DNA from: Bathymodiolus brooksi
Lineage: Eukaryota > Mollusca > Bivalvia > Mytilida > Modiolidae
NCBI GenBank assembly: GCA_963680875.1
Contig: OY804583.1
Coordinates: forward strand, 34,771,331-34,835,330
Direction of reading: 5' to 3'
DNA length: 64,000 nucleotides
How positions within the stretch are numbered: the first letter of the stretch is position 1; each line of letters opens with the position of its first letter. Under the pieces are notes generated by a model. It had not been told where the DNA came from. It did not search any database and saw only the letters and a program-made list of their open reading frames with translations. The position numbers were made by a program, and so were the translations under genes. Below are positions 1-16,000 of this stretch, one piece after another.

Positions 1-3000
1 GAGGTATTATCAGATACAACTGTCTCATACAAGTGAGTGAGTGATTGTTGTTTAACACCAAGTCATTAACTTGAGGCATTATCAGATACAACTGTCTCAT
101 ACAAGTGAGTGAGTGATTGTTGTTTAACACCAAGTCATTAACTTGAGGCATTATCAGATACAACTGTCTCATACAAGTGAGTGAGTGATTGTTGTTTAAT
201 CTTTAAACTTGAGGCATTATCAGATACAACTGTCTCATACAAGTAAGTGAGTGATTGTTGTTTAACACCAAGTCATTAACTTGAGGTATTATCAGATACA
301 ACTGTCTCACACAAGTGAGTGAGTGATTGTTGTTTAATCTTTAACTTGAGGCATTATCAGATACAACTGTCTCATACAAGTGAGTGAGTGATTGTTGTTT
401 AATCTTTAACTTGAGGCATTATCAGATACAACTGTCTGATACAAGTGAGTGAGTGATTGTTGTTTAACACCAAGTCATTAACTTGAGGCATTATCAGATA
501 CAACTGTCTCATACAAGTGAGTGAGTGATTGTTGTTTAACACCAAGTCATTAACTTGAGGCATTATCAGATACAACTGTCTCATACAAGTGAGTGAGTGA
601 TTGTTGTTTAACACAAAGTCATTAACTTGAGGCATTATCAGATACAACTGTCTCATACAAGTGAGTGAGTGATTGTTGTCTAACACCAAGTCATTAACTT
701 GAGGCATTATCAGATACAACTGTCTCATACAAGTGAGTGAGTGATTGTTGTTTAACACCAAGTCATTAACTTGAGGCATTATCAGATACAACTGTCTGAT
801 ACAAGTGAGTGAGTGATTGTTGTTTAACACCAAGTCATTAACTTGAGGCATTATCAGATACAACTGTCTCATACAAGTGAGTGAGTGATTGTTGTTTAAC
901 ACCAAGTCATTAACTTGAGGCATTATCAGATACACTGTCTCATACAAGTGAGTGAGTGATTGTTGTTTAATCTTTAACTTGAGGCATTATCAGATACAAC
1001 TGTCTGATACAAGTGAGTGAGTGATTGTTGTTTAACACCAAGTCATTAACTTGAGGTATTATCAGATACAACTGTCTCATACAAGTGAGTGAGTGATTGT
1101 TGTTTAACACCAAGTCATTAACTTGAGGCATTATCAGATACAACTGTCTCATACAAGTGAGTGAGTGATTGTTGTTTAACACCAAGTCATTAACTTGAGG
1201 CATTATCAGATACAACTGTCTCATACAAGTGAGTGAGTGATTGTTGTTTAATCTTTAAACTTGAGGCATTATCAGATACAACTGTCTCATACAAGTAAGT
1301 GAGTGATTGTTGTTTAACACCAAGTCATTAACTTGAGGTATTATCAGATACAACTGTCTCACACAAGTGAGTGAGTGATTGTTGTTTAATCTTTAACTTG
1401 AGGCATTATCAGATACAACTGTCTGATACAAGTGAGTGAGTGATTGTTGTTTAACACCAAGTCATTAACTTGAGGCATTATCAGATACAACTGTCTCATA
1501 CAAGTGAGTGAGTGATTGTTGTTTAACACCAAGTCATTAACTTGAGGCATTATCAGATACAACTGTTTCATACAAGTGAGTGAGTGATTGTTGTTTAACA
1601 CCAAGTCATTAACTTGAGGCATTATCAGATACAACTGTCTCATACAAGTGAGTGAGTGATTGTTGTTTAACACCAAGTCATTAACTTGAGGCATTATCAG
1701 ATACAACTGTCTCATACAAGTGAGTGAGTGATTGTTGTCTAACACCAAGTCATTAACTTGAGGCATTATCAGATACAACTGTCTCATACAAGTGAGTGAG
1801 TGATTGTTGTTTAACACCAAGTCATTAACTTGAGGCATTATCAGATACAACTGTCTGATACAAGTGAGTGAGTGATTGTTGTTTAACACCAAGTCATTAA
1901 CTTGAGGCATTATCAGATACAACTGTCTCATACAAGTGAGTGAGTGATTGTTGTTTAACACCAAGTCATTAACTTGAGGCATTATCAGATACACTGTCTC
2001 ATACAAGTGAGTGATTGTTGTTTAACACCAAGTCATTAACTTGAGGCATTATCAGATAAAACTGTCTCATACAAGTGAGTAAGTGATTGTTGTTTAACAC
2101 CAAGTCTTTAACTTGAGGCATTATCAGATACAACTGTCTCATACAAGTGAGTGAGTGATTGTTGTTTAACACCAAGTCATTAACTTGAGGCATTATCAGA
2201 TACAACTGTCTCATACTAGTGAGTGAGTGATTGTTGTTTAACACCAAGTCATTAACTTGAGGCATTATCAGATACAACTGTCTCATACAAGTGAGTGAGT
2301 GATTGTTGTTTAACACCAAGTCTTTAACTTGAGGCATTATCAGATACAACTGTCTCATACTAGTGAGTGAGTGATTGTTGTTTAACACCAAGTCATTAAC
2401 TTGAGGCATTATCAGATACAACTGTCTCATACAAGTGAGTGAGTGATTGTTGTTTAACACCTAGTCTTTAACTTGAGGTATTATCAGATACAACTGTCTC
2501 ATACAAGTGAGTGAGTGATTGTTGTTTAACACCAAGTCATTAACTTGAGGCATTATCAGATACAACTGTCTGATACAAGTGAGTGAGTGATTGTTGTTTA
2601 ACACCAAGTCTTTAATTTGAGGCATTATCAGATACAACTGTCTCATACAAGTGAGTGAGTGATTGTTGTTTAACACCAAGTCATTAACTTGAGGCATTAT
2701 CAGATACAACTGTCTCCTGCAAGTGAGTGAGTGATTGTTGTTTAACACCAAGTCTTTAACTTGAGGCATTATCAGATACAACTGTCTCATACAAGTGAGT
2801 GAGTGATTGTTGCTTAACACCAAGTCTTTAACTTGAGGCATTATCAGATACAACTGTCTCATACAAGTGAGTGAGTGATTGTTGTTTAACACCAAGTCAT
2901 TAACTTGAGGCATTATCAGATACAACTTGCCTCATACAAGTGAGTGAGTGATTGTTGTTTAACACCAAGTCATTAACTTGAGGCATTATCAGATACAACT

Positions 3001-3799
3001 GTCTCATACAAGTGAGTGAGTGATTGTTGTTTAACACCAAGTCTTTAACTTGAGGTATTATCAGATACAACTGTCTCATACAAGTGAGTGAGTGATTGTT
3101 GTTTAACACCAAGTCTTTAACTTGAGGCATTATCAGATACAACTGTCTGATACAAGTGAGTGAGTGATTGTTGTTTAACACCAAGTCATTAACTTAGGGC
3201 ATTATCAGATACAACTTGCCTCATACAAGTGAGTGAGTGATTGTTGTTTAACACCAAGTCATTAACTTGAGGCATTATCAGATACAACTGTCTCATACAA
3301 GTGAGTGAGTGATTGATGTTTAACACCAAGTCATTAACTTGAGGCATTATCAGATACAACTGTCTCATACAAGTGAGTAAGTGATTGTTGTTTAACACCA
3401 AGTCTTTAACTTGAGGCATTATCAGATACAACTGTCTCATACAAGTGAGTGAGTGATTGTTGTTTAATACCAAATCATTAACTTGAGGCATTATCAGATA
3501 CAACTGTCTCATACTAGTGAGTGAGTGATTGTTGTTTAACACCAAGTCATTAACTTGAGGCATTATCAGATACAACTGTCTCATACAAGTGAGTGAGTGA
3601 TTGTTGTTTAACACCAAGTCATTAACTTGAGGCATTATCAGATACAACTGTCTCATACTAGTGAGTGAGTGATTGTTGTTTAACACCAAGTCATTAACTT
3701 GAGGCATTATCAGATACAACTGTCTCATACAAGTGAGTGAGTGATTGTTGTTTAACACCAAGTCATTAACTTGAGGTATTATCAGATACAACTGTCTCA

Positions 3800-6700
3800 T
3801 ACAAGTGAGTAAGTGATTGTTGTTTAACACCAAGTCATTAACTTGAGGCATTATCAGATACAACTGTCTCATACAAGTGAGTGAGTGATTGTTGTTTAAC
3901 ACCAAGTCTTTAACTTGAGGCATTATCAGATACAACTGTCTCATACTAGTGAGTGAGTGATTGTTGTTTAACACCAAGTCATTAACTTGAGGCATTATCA
4001 GATACAACTGTCTCATACAAGTGAGTGAGTGATTGTTGTTTAACACCAAGTCTTTAACTTGAGGTATTATCAGATACAACTGTCTCATACAAGTGAGTGA
4101 GTGATTGTTGTTTAACACCAAGTCATTAACTTGAGGCATTATCAGATACAACTGTCTGATACAAGTGAGTGAGTGATTGTTGTTTAACACCAAGTCTTTA
4201 ACTTGAGGCATTATCAGATACAACTGTCTCATACAAGTGAGTGAGTGATTGTTGTTTAACACCAAGTCATTAACTTGAGGTATTATCAGATACAACTGTC
4301 TCATACAAGTGAGTGAGTGATTGTTGTTTAACACCAAGTCTTTAACTTGAGGCATTATCAGATACAACTGTCTGATACAAGTGAGTGAGTGATTGTTGTT
4401 TAAGACCAAGTCATTAACTTAGGGCATTATCAGATACAACTTGCCTCATACAAGTGAGTGAGTGATTGTTGTTTAACACCAAGTCATTAACTTGAGGCAT
4501 TATCAGATACAACTGTTTCATACAAGTGAGTGAGTGATTGTTGTTTAACACCAAGTCATTAACTTGAGGCATTATCAGATACAACTGTCTCATACAAGTG
4601 AGTGAGTGATTGTTGTTTAACACCAAGTCTTTAACTTGAGGCATTATCAGATACAACTGTCTCATACAAGTGAGTGAGTGATTGTTGTTTAACACCAAGT
4701 CTTTAACTTGAGGCATTATCAGATACAACTGTCTGATACAAGTGAGTGAGTGATTGTTGTTTAACACCAAGTCATTAACTTAGGGCATTATCAGATACAA
4801 CTTGCCTCATACAAGTGAGTGAGTGATTGTTGTTTAACACCAAGTCATTAACTTGAGGCATTATCAGATACAACTGTCTCATACAAGTGAGTGAGTGATT
4901 GATGTTTAACACCAAGTCATTAACTTGAGGCATTATCAGATACAACTGTCTCATACAAGTGAGTAAGTGATTGTTGTTTAACACCAAGTCTTTAACTTGA
5001 GGCATTATCAGATACAACTGTCTCATACTAGTGAGTGAGTGATTGTTGTTTAACACCAAGTCATTAACTTGAGGCATTATCAGATACAACTGTCTCATAC
5101 TAGTGAGTGAGTGATTGTTGTTTAACACCAAGTCATTAACTTGAGGCATTATCAGATACAACTGTCTCATACAAGTGAGTGAGTGATTGTTGTTTAACAC
5201 CAAGTCATTAACTTGAGGCATTATCAGATACAACTGTCTCATACTAGTGAGTGAGTGATTGTTGTTTAACACCAAGTCATTAACTTGAGGCATTATCAGA
5301 TACAACTGTCTGATACAAGTGAGTGAGTGATTGTTGTTTAACACCAAGTCATTAACTTGAGGTATTATCAGATACAACTGTCTCATACAAGTGAGTAAGT
5401 GATTGTTGTTTAACACCAAGTCATTAACTTGAGGCATTATCAGATACAACTGTCTCATACAAGTGAGTGAGTGATTGTTGTTTAACACCAAGTCTTTAAC
5501 TTGAGGCATTATCAGATACAACTGTCTCATACTAGTGAGTGAGTGATTGTTGTTTAACACCAAGTCATTAACTTGAGGCATTATCAGATACAACTGTCTC
5601 ATACAAGTGAGTGAGTGATTGTTGTTTAACACCAAGTCTTTAACTTGAGGTATTATCAGATACAACTGTCTCATACAAGTGAGTGAGTGATTGTTGTTTA
5701 ACACCAAGTCATTAACTTGAGGCATTATCAGATACAACTGTCTCATACAAGTGAGTGAGTGATTGTTGTTTAACACCAAGTCTTTAACTTGAGGCATTAT
5801 CAGATACAACTGTCTCATACAAGTGAGTGAGTGATTGTTGTTTAACACCAAGTCATTAACTTGAGGCATTATCAGATACAACTGTCTCCTGCAAGTGAGT
5901 GAGTGATTGTTGTTTAACACCAAGTCTTTAACTTGAGGTATTATCAGATACAACTGTCTCATACAAGTGAGTGAGTGATTGTTGTTTAACACCAAGTCTT
6001 TAACTTGAGGCATTATCAGATACAACTGTCTGATACAAGTGAGTGAGTGATTGTTGTTTAAGACCAAGTCATTAACTTAGGGCATTATCAGATACAACTT
6101 GCCTCATACAAGTGAGTGAGTGATTGTTGTTTAACACCAAGTCATTAACTTGAGGCATTATCAGATACAACTGTTTCATACAAGTGAGTGAGGGATTGTT
6201 GTTTAACACCAAGTCATTAACTTGAGGCATTATCAGATACAACTGTCTCATACAAGTGAGTGAGTGATTGTTGTTTAACACCAAGTCATTAACTTGAGGC
6301 ATTATCAGATACAACTGTCTCATACAAGTGAGTGAGTGATTGTTGTTTAACACCAAGTCATTAACTTGAGGCATTATCAGATACAACTGTCTCATACAAG
6401 TGAGTGAGTGATTGTTGTTTAACACCAAGTCATTAACTTGAGGCATTATCAGATACAACTGTCTCATATTAGTGAGTGAGTGATTGTTGTTTAACACCAA
6501 GTCATTAACTTGAGGCATTATCAGATACAACTGTCTCATACAAGTGAGTGAGTGATTGTTGTTTAACACCAAGTCTTTAACTTGAGGTATTATCAGATAC
6601 AACTGTCTGATACAAGTGAGTGAGTGATTGTTGTTTAACACCAAGTCATTAACTTGAGGCATTATCAGATACAACTGTCTCATACAAGTGAGTGAGTGAT

Positions 6701-9700
6701 TGTTGTTTAACACCAAGTCTTTAACTTAGGGCATTATCAGATACAACTTGCCTCATACAAGTGAGTGAGTGATTGTTGTTTAACACCAAGTCATTAACTT
6801 GAGGCATTATCAGATACAACTGTCTCATACAAGTGAGTGAGTGATTGTTGTTTAACACCAAGTCATTAACTTGAGGTATTATCAGATACAACTGTCTCAT
6901 ACAAGTGAGTAAGTGATTGTTGTTTAACACCAAGTCTTTAACTTGAGGCATTATCAGATACAACTGTCTCATACAAGTGAGTGAGTGATTGTTGTTTAAC
7001 ACCAAGTCATTAACTTGAGGCATTATCAGATACAACTGTCTCATACTAGTGAGTGAGTGATTGTTGTTTAACACCAAGTCATTAACTTGAGGCATTATCA
7101 GATACAACTGTCTCATACAAGTGAGTGAGTGATTGTTGTTTAACACCAAGTCATTAACTTGAGGCATTATCAGATACAACTGTCTCATACTAGTGAGTGA
7201 GTGATTGTTGTTTAACACCAAGTCATTAACTTGAGGCATTATCAGATACAACTGTCTCATACAAGTGAGTGAGTGATTGTTGTTTAACACCAAGTCTTTA
7301 ACTTGAGGTATTATCAGATACAACTGTCTGATACAAGTGAGTGAGTGATTGTTGTTTAACACCAAGTCATTAACTTGAGGCATTATCAGATACAACTGTC
7401 TGATACAAGTGAGTGAGTGATTGTTGTTTAACACCAAGTCTTTAACTTGAGGCATTATCAGATACAACTGTCTCATACAAGTGAGTGAGTGATTGTTGTT
7501 TAACACCAAGTCATTAACTTGAGGCATTATCAGATACAACTGTCTCCTGCAAGTGAGTGAGTGATTGTTGTTTAACACCAAGTCTTTAACTTGAGGCATT
7601 ATCAGATACAACTGTCTCATACAAGTGAGTGAGTGATTGTTGTTTAACACCAAGTCTTTAACTTGAGGCATTATCAGATACAACTGTCTGATACAAGTGA
7701 GTGAGTGATTGTTGTTTAACACCAAGTCATTAACTTGAGGCATTATCAGATACAACTTGCCTCATACAAGTGAGTGAGTGATTGTTGTTTAACACCAAGT
7801 CATTAACTTGAGGCATTATCAGATACAACTGTCTCATACAAGTGAGTGAGTGATTGTTGTTTAACACCAAGTCTTTAACTTGAGGCATTATCAGATACAA
7901 CTGTCTCATACAAGTGAGTGAGTGATTGTTGTTTAACACCAAGTCTTTAACTTGAGGCATTATCAGATACAACTGTCTGATACAAGTGATTGAGTGATTG
8001 TTGTTTAACACCAAGTCATTAACTTAGGGCATTATCAGATACAACTTGCCTCATACAAGTGAGTGAGTGATTGTTGTTTAACACCAAGTCATTAACTTGA
8101 GGCATTATCAGATACAACTGTCTCATACAAGTGAGTGAGTGATTGTTGTTTAACACCAAGTCATTAACTTGAGGCATTATCAGATACAACTGTCTCATAC
8201 AAGTGAGTGAGTGATTGTTGTCTAACACCAAGTCTTTAACTTGAGGCATTATCAGATACAACTGTCTCATACTAGTGAGTGAGTGATTGTTGTTTAACAC
8301 CAAGTCATTAACTTGAGGCATTATCAGATACAACTGTCTCATACAAGTGAGTGAGTGATTGTTGTTTAACACCAAGTCTTTAACTTGAGGTATTATCAGA
8401 TACAACTGTCTCATACAAGTGAGTGAGTGATTGTTGTTTAACACCAAGTCATTAACTTGAGGCATTATCAGATACAACTGTCTGATACAAGTGAGTGAGT
8501 GATTGTTGTTTAACACCAAGTCTTTAACTTGAGGCATTATCAGATACAACTGTCTCATACAAGTGAGTGAGTGATTGTTGTTTAACACCAAGTCATTAAC
8601 TTGAGGTATTATCAGATACAACTGTCTCATACAAGTGAGTGAGTGATTGTTGTTTAACACCAAGTCTTTAACTTGAGGCATTATCAGATACAACTGTCTG
8701 ATACAAGTGAGTGAGTGATTGTTGTTTAAGACCAAGTCATTAACTTAGGGCATTATCAGATACAACTTGCCTCATACAAGTGAGTGAGTGATTGTTGTTT
8801 AACACCAAGTCATTAACTTGAGGCATTATCAGATACAACTGTTTCATACAAGTGAGTGAGTGATTGTTGTTTAACACCAAGTCATTAACTTGAGGCATTA
8901 TCAGATACAACTGTCTCATACAAGTGAGTGAGTGATTGTTGTTTAACACCAAGTCTTTAACTTGAGGCATTATCAGATACAACTGTCTCATACAAGTGAG
9001 TGAGTGATTGTTGTTTAACACCAAGTCTTTAACTTGAGGCATTATCAGATACAACTGTCTGATACAAGTGAGTGAGTGATTGTTGTTTAACACCAAGTCA
9101 TTAACTTAGGGCATTATCAGATACAACTTGCCTCATACAAGTGAGTGAGTGATTGTTGTTTAACACCAAGTCATTAACTTGAGGCATTATCAGATACAAC
9201 TGTCTCATACAAGTGAGTGAGTGATTGATGTTTAACACCAAGTCATTAACTTGAGGCATTATCAGATACAACTGTCTCATACAAGTGAGTAAGTGATTGT
9301 TGTTTAACACCAAGTCTTTAACTTGAGGCATTATCAGATACAACTGTCTCATACTAGTGAGTGAGTGATTGTTGTTTAACACCAAGTCATTAACTTGAGG
9401 CATTATCAGATACAACTGTCTCATACTAGTGAGTGAGTGATTGTTGTTTAACACCAAGTCATTAACTTGAGGCATTATCAGATACAACTGTCTCATACAA
9501 GTGAGTGAGTGATTGTTGTTTAACACCAAGTCATTAACTTGAGGCATTATCAGATACAACTGTCTCATACTAGTGAGTGAGTGATTGTTGTTTAACACCA
9601 AGTCATTAACTTGAGGCATTATCAGATACAACTGTCTGATACAAGTGAGTGAGTGATTGTTGTTTAACACCAAGTCATTAACTTGAGGTATTATCAGATA

Positions 9701-12366
9701 CAACTGTCTCATACAAGTGAGTAAGTGATTGTTGTTTAACACCAAGTCATTAACTTGAGGCATTATCAGATACAACTGTCTCATACAAGTGAGTGAGTGA
9801 TTGTTGTTTAACACCAAGTCTTTAACTTGAGGCATTATCAGATACAACTGTCTCATACTAGTGAGTGAGTGATTGTTGTTTAACACCAAGTCATTAACTT
9901 GAGGCATTATCAGATACAACTGTCTCATACAAGTGAGTGAGTGATTGTTGTTTAACACCAAGTCTTTAACTTGAGGTATTATCAGATACAACTGTCTCAT
10001 ACAAGTGAGTGAGTGATTGTTGTTTAACACCAAGTCATTAACTTGAGGCATTATCAGATACAACTGTCTCATACAAGTGAGTGAGTGATTGTTGTTTAAC
10101 ACCAAGTCTTTAACTTGAGGCATTATCAGATACAACTGTCTCATACAAGTGAGTGAGTGATTGTTGTTTAACACCAAGTCATTAACTTGAGGCATTATCA
10201 GATACAACTGTCTCCTGCAAGTGAGTGAGTGATTGTTGTTTAACACCAAGTCTTTAACTTGAGGTATTATCAGATACAACTGTCTCATACAAGTGAGTGA
10301 GTGATTGTTGTTTAACACCAAGTCTTTAACTTGAGGCATTATCAGATACAACTGTCTGATACAAGTGAGTGAGTGATTGTTGTTTAAGACCAAGTCATTA
10401 ACTTAGGGCATTATCAGATACAACTTGCCTCATACAAGTGAGTGAGTGATTGTTGTTTAACACCAAGTCATTAACTTGAGGCATTATCAGATACAACTGT
10501 TTCATACAAGTGAGTGAGGGATTGTTGTTTAACACCAAGTCATTAACTTGAGGCATTATCAGATACAACTGTCTCATACAAGTGAGTGAGTGATTGTTGT
10601 TTAACACCAAGTCATTAACTTGAGGCATTATCAGATACAACTGTCTCATACAAGTGAGTGAGTGATTGTTGTTTAACACCAAGTCATTAACTTGAGGCAT
10701 TATCAGATACAACTGTCTCATACAAGTGAGTGAGTGATTGTTGTTTAACACCAAGTCATTAACTTGAGGCATTATCAGATACAACTGTCTCATATTAGTG
10801 AGTGAGTGATTGTTGTTTAACACCAAGTCATTAACTTGAGGCATTATCAGATACAACTGTCTCATACAAGTGAGTGAGTGATTGTTGTTTAACACCAAGT
10901 CTTTAACTTGAGGTATTATCAGATACAACTGTCTGATACAAGTGAGTGAGTGATTGTTGTTTAACACCAAGTCATTAACTTGAGGCATTATCAGATACAA
11001 CTGTCTCATACAAGTGAGTGAGTGATTGTTGTTTAACACCAAGTCTTTAACTTAGGGCATTATCAGATACAACTTGCCTCATACAAGTGAGTGAGTGATT
11101 GTTGTTTAACACCAAGTCATTAACTTGAGGCATTATCAGATACAACTGTCTCATACAAGTGAGTGAGTGATTGTTGTTTAACACCAAGTCATTAACTTGA
11201 GGTATTATCAGATACAACTGTCTCATACAAGTGAGTAAGTGATTGTTGTTTAACACCAAGTCTTTAACTTGAGGCATTATCAGATACAACTGTCTCATAC
11301 AAGTGAGTGAGTGATTGTTGTTTAACACCAAGTCATTAACTTGAGGCATTATCAGATACAACTGTCTCATACTAGTGAGTGAGTGATTGTTGTTTAACAC
11401 CAAGTCATTAACTTGAGGCATTATCAGATACAACTGTCTCATACAAGTGAGTGAGTGATTGTTGTTTAACACCAAGTCATTAACTTGAGGCATTATCAGA
11501 TACAACTGTCTCATACTAGTGAGTGAGTGATTGTTGTTTAACACCAAGTCATTAACTTGAGGCATTATCAGATACAACTGTCTCATACAAGTGAGTGAGT
11601 GATTGTTGTTTAACACCAAGTCTTTAACTTGAGGTATTATCAGATACAACTGTCTGATACAAGTGAGTGAGTGATTGTTGTTTAACACCAAGTCATTAAC
11701 TTGAGGCATTATCAGATACAACTGTCTGATACAAGTGAGTGAGTGATTGTTGTTTAACACCAAGTCTTTAACTTGAGGCATTATCAGATACAACTGTCTC
11801 ATACAAGTGAGTGAGTGATTGTTGTTTAACACCAAGTCATTAACTTGAGGCATTATCAGATACAACTGTCTCCTGCAAGTGAGTGAGTGATTGTTGTTTA
11901 ACACCAAGTCTTTAACTTGAGGCATTATCAGATACAACTGTCTCATACAAGTGAGTGAGTGATTGTTGTTTAACACCAAGTCTTTAACTTGAGGCATTAT
12001 CAGATACAACTGTCTGATACAAGTGAGTGAGTGATTGTTGTTTAACACCAAGTCATTAACTTGAGGCATTATCAGATACAACTTGCCTCATACAAGTGAG
12101 TGAGTGATTGTTGTTTAACACCAAGTCATTAACTTGAGGCATTATCAGATACAACTGTCTCATACAAGTGAGTGAGTGATTGTTGTTTAACACCAAGTCT
12201 TTAACTTGAGGCATTATCAGATACAACTGTCTCATACAAGTGAGTGAGTGATTGTTGTTTAACACCAAGTCTTTAACTTGAGGCATTATCAGATACAACT
12301 GTCTGATACAAGTGAGTGAGTGATTGTTGTTTAACACCAAGTCATTAACTTAGGGCATTATCAGAT
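3800..12366. repeat. 4,326-bp higher-order duplication inside the satellite
   Basis: The pattern of unit variants at about 3.8-8.0 kb recurs 4,326 bp later at about 8.1-12.4 kb. Matching landmarks are 4414 with 8740, 4775 with 9101, 6072 with 10398, 6721 with 11047 and 7730 with 12056. The order of rare variants is kept, including the ACTTAGGG and ACTTGCCTC units, a TGAGGGATTG unit and a CATATTAGTG unit. This indicates a recent block duplication of about 60 units. Confidence 0.85.
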
Positions 12367-13049
12367 ACAACTTGCCTCATACAAGTGAGTGAGTGATTGT
12401 TGTTTAACACCAAGTCATTAACTTGAGGCATTATCAGATACAACTGTCTCATACAAGTGAGTGAGTGATTGTTGTTTAACACCAAGTCATTAACTTGAGG
12501 CATTATCAGATACAACTGTCTCATACAAGTGAGTGAGTGATTGTTGTCTAACACCAAGTCTTTAACTTGAGGCATTATCAGATACAACTGTCTCATACAA
12601 GTGAGTGAGTGATTGTTGTTTAACACCAAGTCATTAACTTGAGGCATTATCAGATACAACTGTCTGATACAAGTGAGTGAGTGATTGTTGTTTAACACCA
12701 AGTCATTAACTTGAGGTATTATCAGATACAACTGTCTGATAGAAGTGAGTGAGTGATTGTTGTTTAACACCAAGTCATTAACTTGAGGCATTATCAGATA
12801 CAACTTGCCTCATACAAGTGAGTGAGTGATTGTTGTTTAACACCAAGTCATTAACTTGAGGCATTATCAGATACAACTGTCTCATACAAGTGAGTGAGTG
12901 ATTGTTGTTTAACACCAAGTCTTTAACTTGAGGCATTATCAGATACAACTGTCTCATACAAGTGAGTGAGTGATTGTTGTTTAACACCAAGTCTTTAACT
13001 TGAGGCATTATCAGATACAACTGTCTGATACAAGTGAGTGAGTGATTGT

Positions 13050-16000
13050 TGTTTAACACCAAGTCATTAACTTAGGGCATTATCAGATACAACTTGCCTC
13101 ATACAAGTGAGTGAGTGATTGTTGTTTAACACCAAGTCATTAACTTGAGGCATTATCAGATACAACTGTCTCATACAAGTGAGTGAGTGATTGTTGTTTA
13201 ACACCAAGTTTTTAACTTGAGGTATTATCAGATACAACTGTCTGATACAAGTGAGTGAGTGATTGTTGTTTAACACCAAGTCATTAACTTGAGGCATTAT
13301 CAGATACAACTGTCTCATACAAGTGAGTGAGTGATTGTTGTTTAACACCAAGTCATTAACTTGAGGCATTATCAGATACAACTGTCTCATACAAGTGAGT
13401 GAGTGATTGTTGTTTAACACCAAGTCTTTAACTTGAGGTATTATCAGATACAACTGTCTCATACAAGTGAGTGAGTGATTGTTGTTTAACACCAAGTCAT
13501 TAACTTGAGGCATTATCAGATACAACTGTCTCATACAAGTGAGTGAGTGATTGTTGTCTAACACCAAGTCTTTAACTTGAGGCATTATCAGATACAACTG
13601 TCTCATACAAGTGAGTGAGTGATTGTTGTTTAACACCAAGTCATTAACTTGAGGCATTATCAGATACAACTGTCTCATACAAGTGAGTGAGTGATTGTTG
13701 TCTAACACCAAGTCATTAACTTGAGGCATTATCAGATACAACTGTCTGATACAAGTGAGTGAGTGATTGTTGTTTAACACCAAGTCATTAACTTGAGGTA
13801 TTATCAGATACAACTGTCTGATAGAAGTGAGTGAGTGATTGTTGTTTAACACCAAGTCTTTAACTTGAGGTATTATCAGATACAACTGTCTCATACAAGT
13901 GAGTGAGTGATTGTTGTTTAACACCAAGTCATTAACTTGAGGTATTATCAGATACAACTGTCTCATACAAGTGAGTGAGTGATTGTTGTTTAACACCAAG
14001 TCTTTAACTTGAGGTATTATCAGATACAACTGTCTCATACAAATGAGTGAGTGATTGTTGTTTAACACCAAGTCATTAACTTGAGGCATTATCAGATACA
14101 ACTGTCTGATACAAGTGAGTGAGTGATTGTTGTTTAACACCAAGTCTTTAACTTGAGGTATTATCAGACACAACTGTCTCATACAAGTGAGTGAGTGATT
14201 GTTGTTTAACACCAAGTCTTTAACTTGAGGTATTATCAGATACAACTGTCTCATACAAGTGAGTGAGTGATTGTTGTTTAACACCAAGTCATTAACTTGT
14301 GGCATTATCAGATACAACTGCCTCATACAAGTGAGTGAGTGATTGTTGTTTAACACCAAGTCTTTAACTTGAGGTATTATCAGATACAACTGTCTGATAC
14401 AAGTGAGTGAGTGATTGTTGTTTAACACCAAGTCATTAACTTGAGGCATTATCAGATACAACTGTCTCATACAAGTGAGTGAGTGATTGTTGTTTAACAC
14501 CAAGTCATTAACTTGAGGCATTATCAGATACAACTGTCTCATACTAGTGAGTGAGTGATTGTTGTTTAACACCAAGTCATTAACTTGAGGCATTATCAGA
14601 TACAACTGTCTCATACAAGTGAGTGAGTGATTGTTGTTTAACACCAAGTCTTTAACTTGAGGTATTATCAGATACAACTGTCTGATACAAGTGAGTGAGT
14701 GATTGTTGTTTAACACCAAGTCATTAACTTGAGGCATTATCAGATACAACTGTCTGATACAAGTGAGTGAGTGATTGTTGTTTAACACCAAGTCTTTAAC
14801 TTGAGGCATTATCAGATACAACTGTCTCATACAAGTGAGTGAGTGATTGTTGTTTAACACCAAGTCATTAACTTGAGGCATTATCAGATACAACTGTCTC
14901 CTGCAAGTGAGTGAGTGATTGTTGTTTAACACCAAGTCTTTAACTTGAGGCATTATCAGATACAACTGTCTCATACAAGTGAGTGAGTGATTGTTGTTTA
15001 ACACCAAGTCTTTAACTTGAGGCATTATCAGATACAACTGTCTGATACAAGTGAGTGAGTGATTGTTGTTTAACACCAAGTCATTAACTTGAGGCATTAT
15101 CAGATACAACTTGCCTCATACAAGTGAGTGAGTGATTGTTGTTTAACACCAAGTCATTAACTTGAGGCATTATCAGATACAACTGTCTCATACAAGTGAG
15201 TGAGTGATTGTTGTTTAACACCAAGTCTTTAACTTGAGGCATTATCAGATACAACTGTCTCATACAAGTGAGTGAGTGATTGTTGTTTAACACCAAGTCT
15301 TTAACTTGAGGCATTATCAGATACAACTGTCTCATACAAGTGAGTGAGTGATTGTTGTTTAACACCAAGTCATTAACTTAGGGCATTATCAGATACAACT
15401 TGCCTCATACAAGTGAGTGAGTGATTGTTGTTTAACACCAAGTCATTAACTTGAGGCATTATCAGATACAACTGTCTCATACAAGTGAGTGTGTGATTGT
15501 TGTTTAACACCAAGTTTTTAACTTGAGGTATTATCAGATACAACTGTCTGATACAAGTGAGTGAGTGATTGTTGTTTAACACCAAGTCATTAACTTGAGG
15601 CATTATCAGATACAACTGTCTCATACAAGTGAGTGAGTGATTGTTGTTTAACACCAAGTCATTAACTTGAGGCATTATCAGATACAACTGTCTCATACAA
15701 GTGAGTGAGTGATTGTTGTTTAACACCAAGTCTTTAACTTGAGGTATTATCAGATACAACTGTCTCATACAAGTGAGTGAGTGATTGTTGTTTAACACCA
15801 AGTCATTAACTTGAGGCATTATCAGATACAACTGTCTCATACAAGTGAGTGAGTGATTGTTGTCTAACACCAAGTCTTTAACTTGAGGCATTATCAGATA
15901 CAACTGTCTCATACACGTGAGTGAGTGATTGTTGTTTAACACCAAGTCATTAACTTGAGGCATTATCAGATACAACTGTCTGATACAAGTGAGTGAGTGA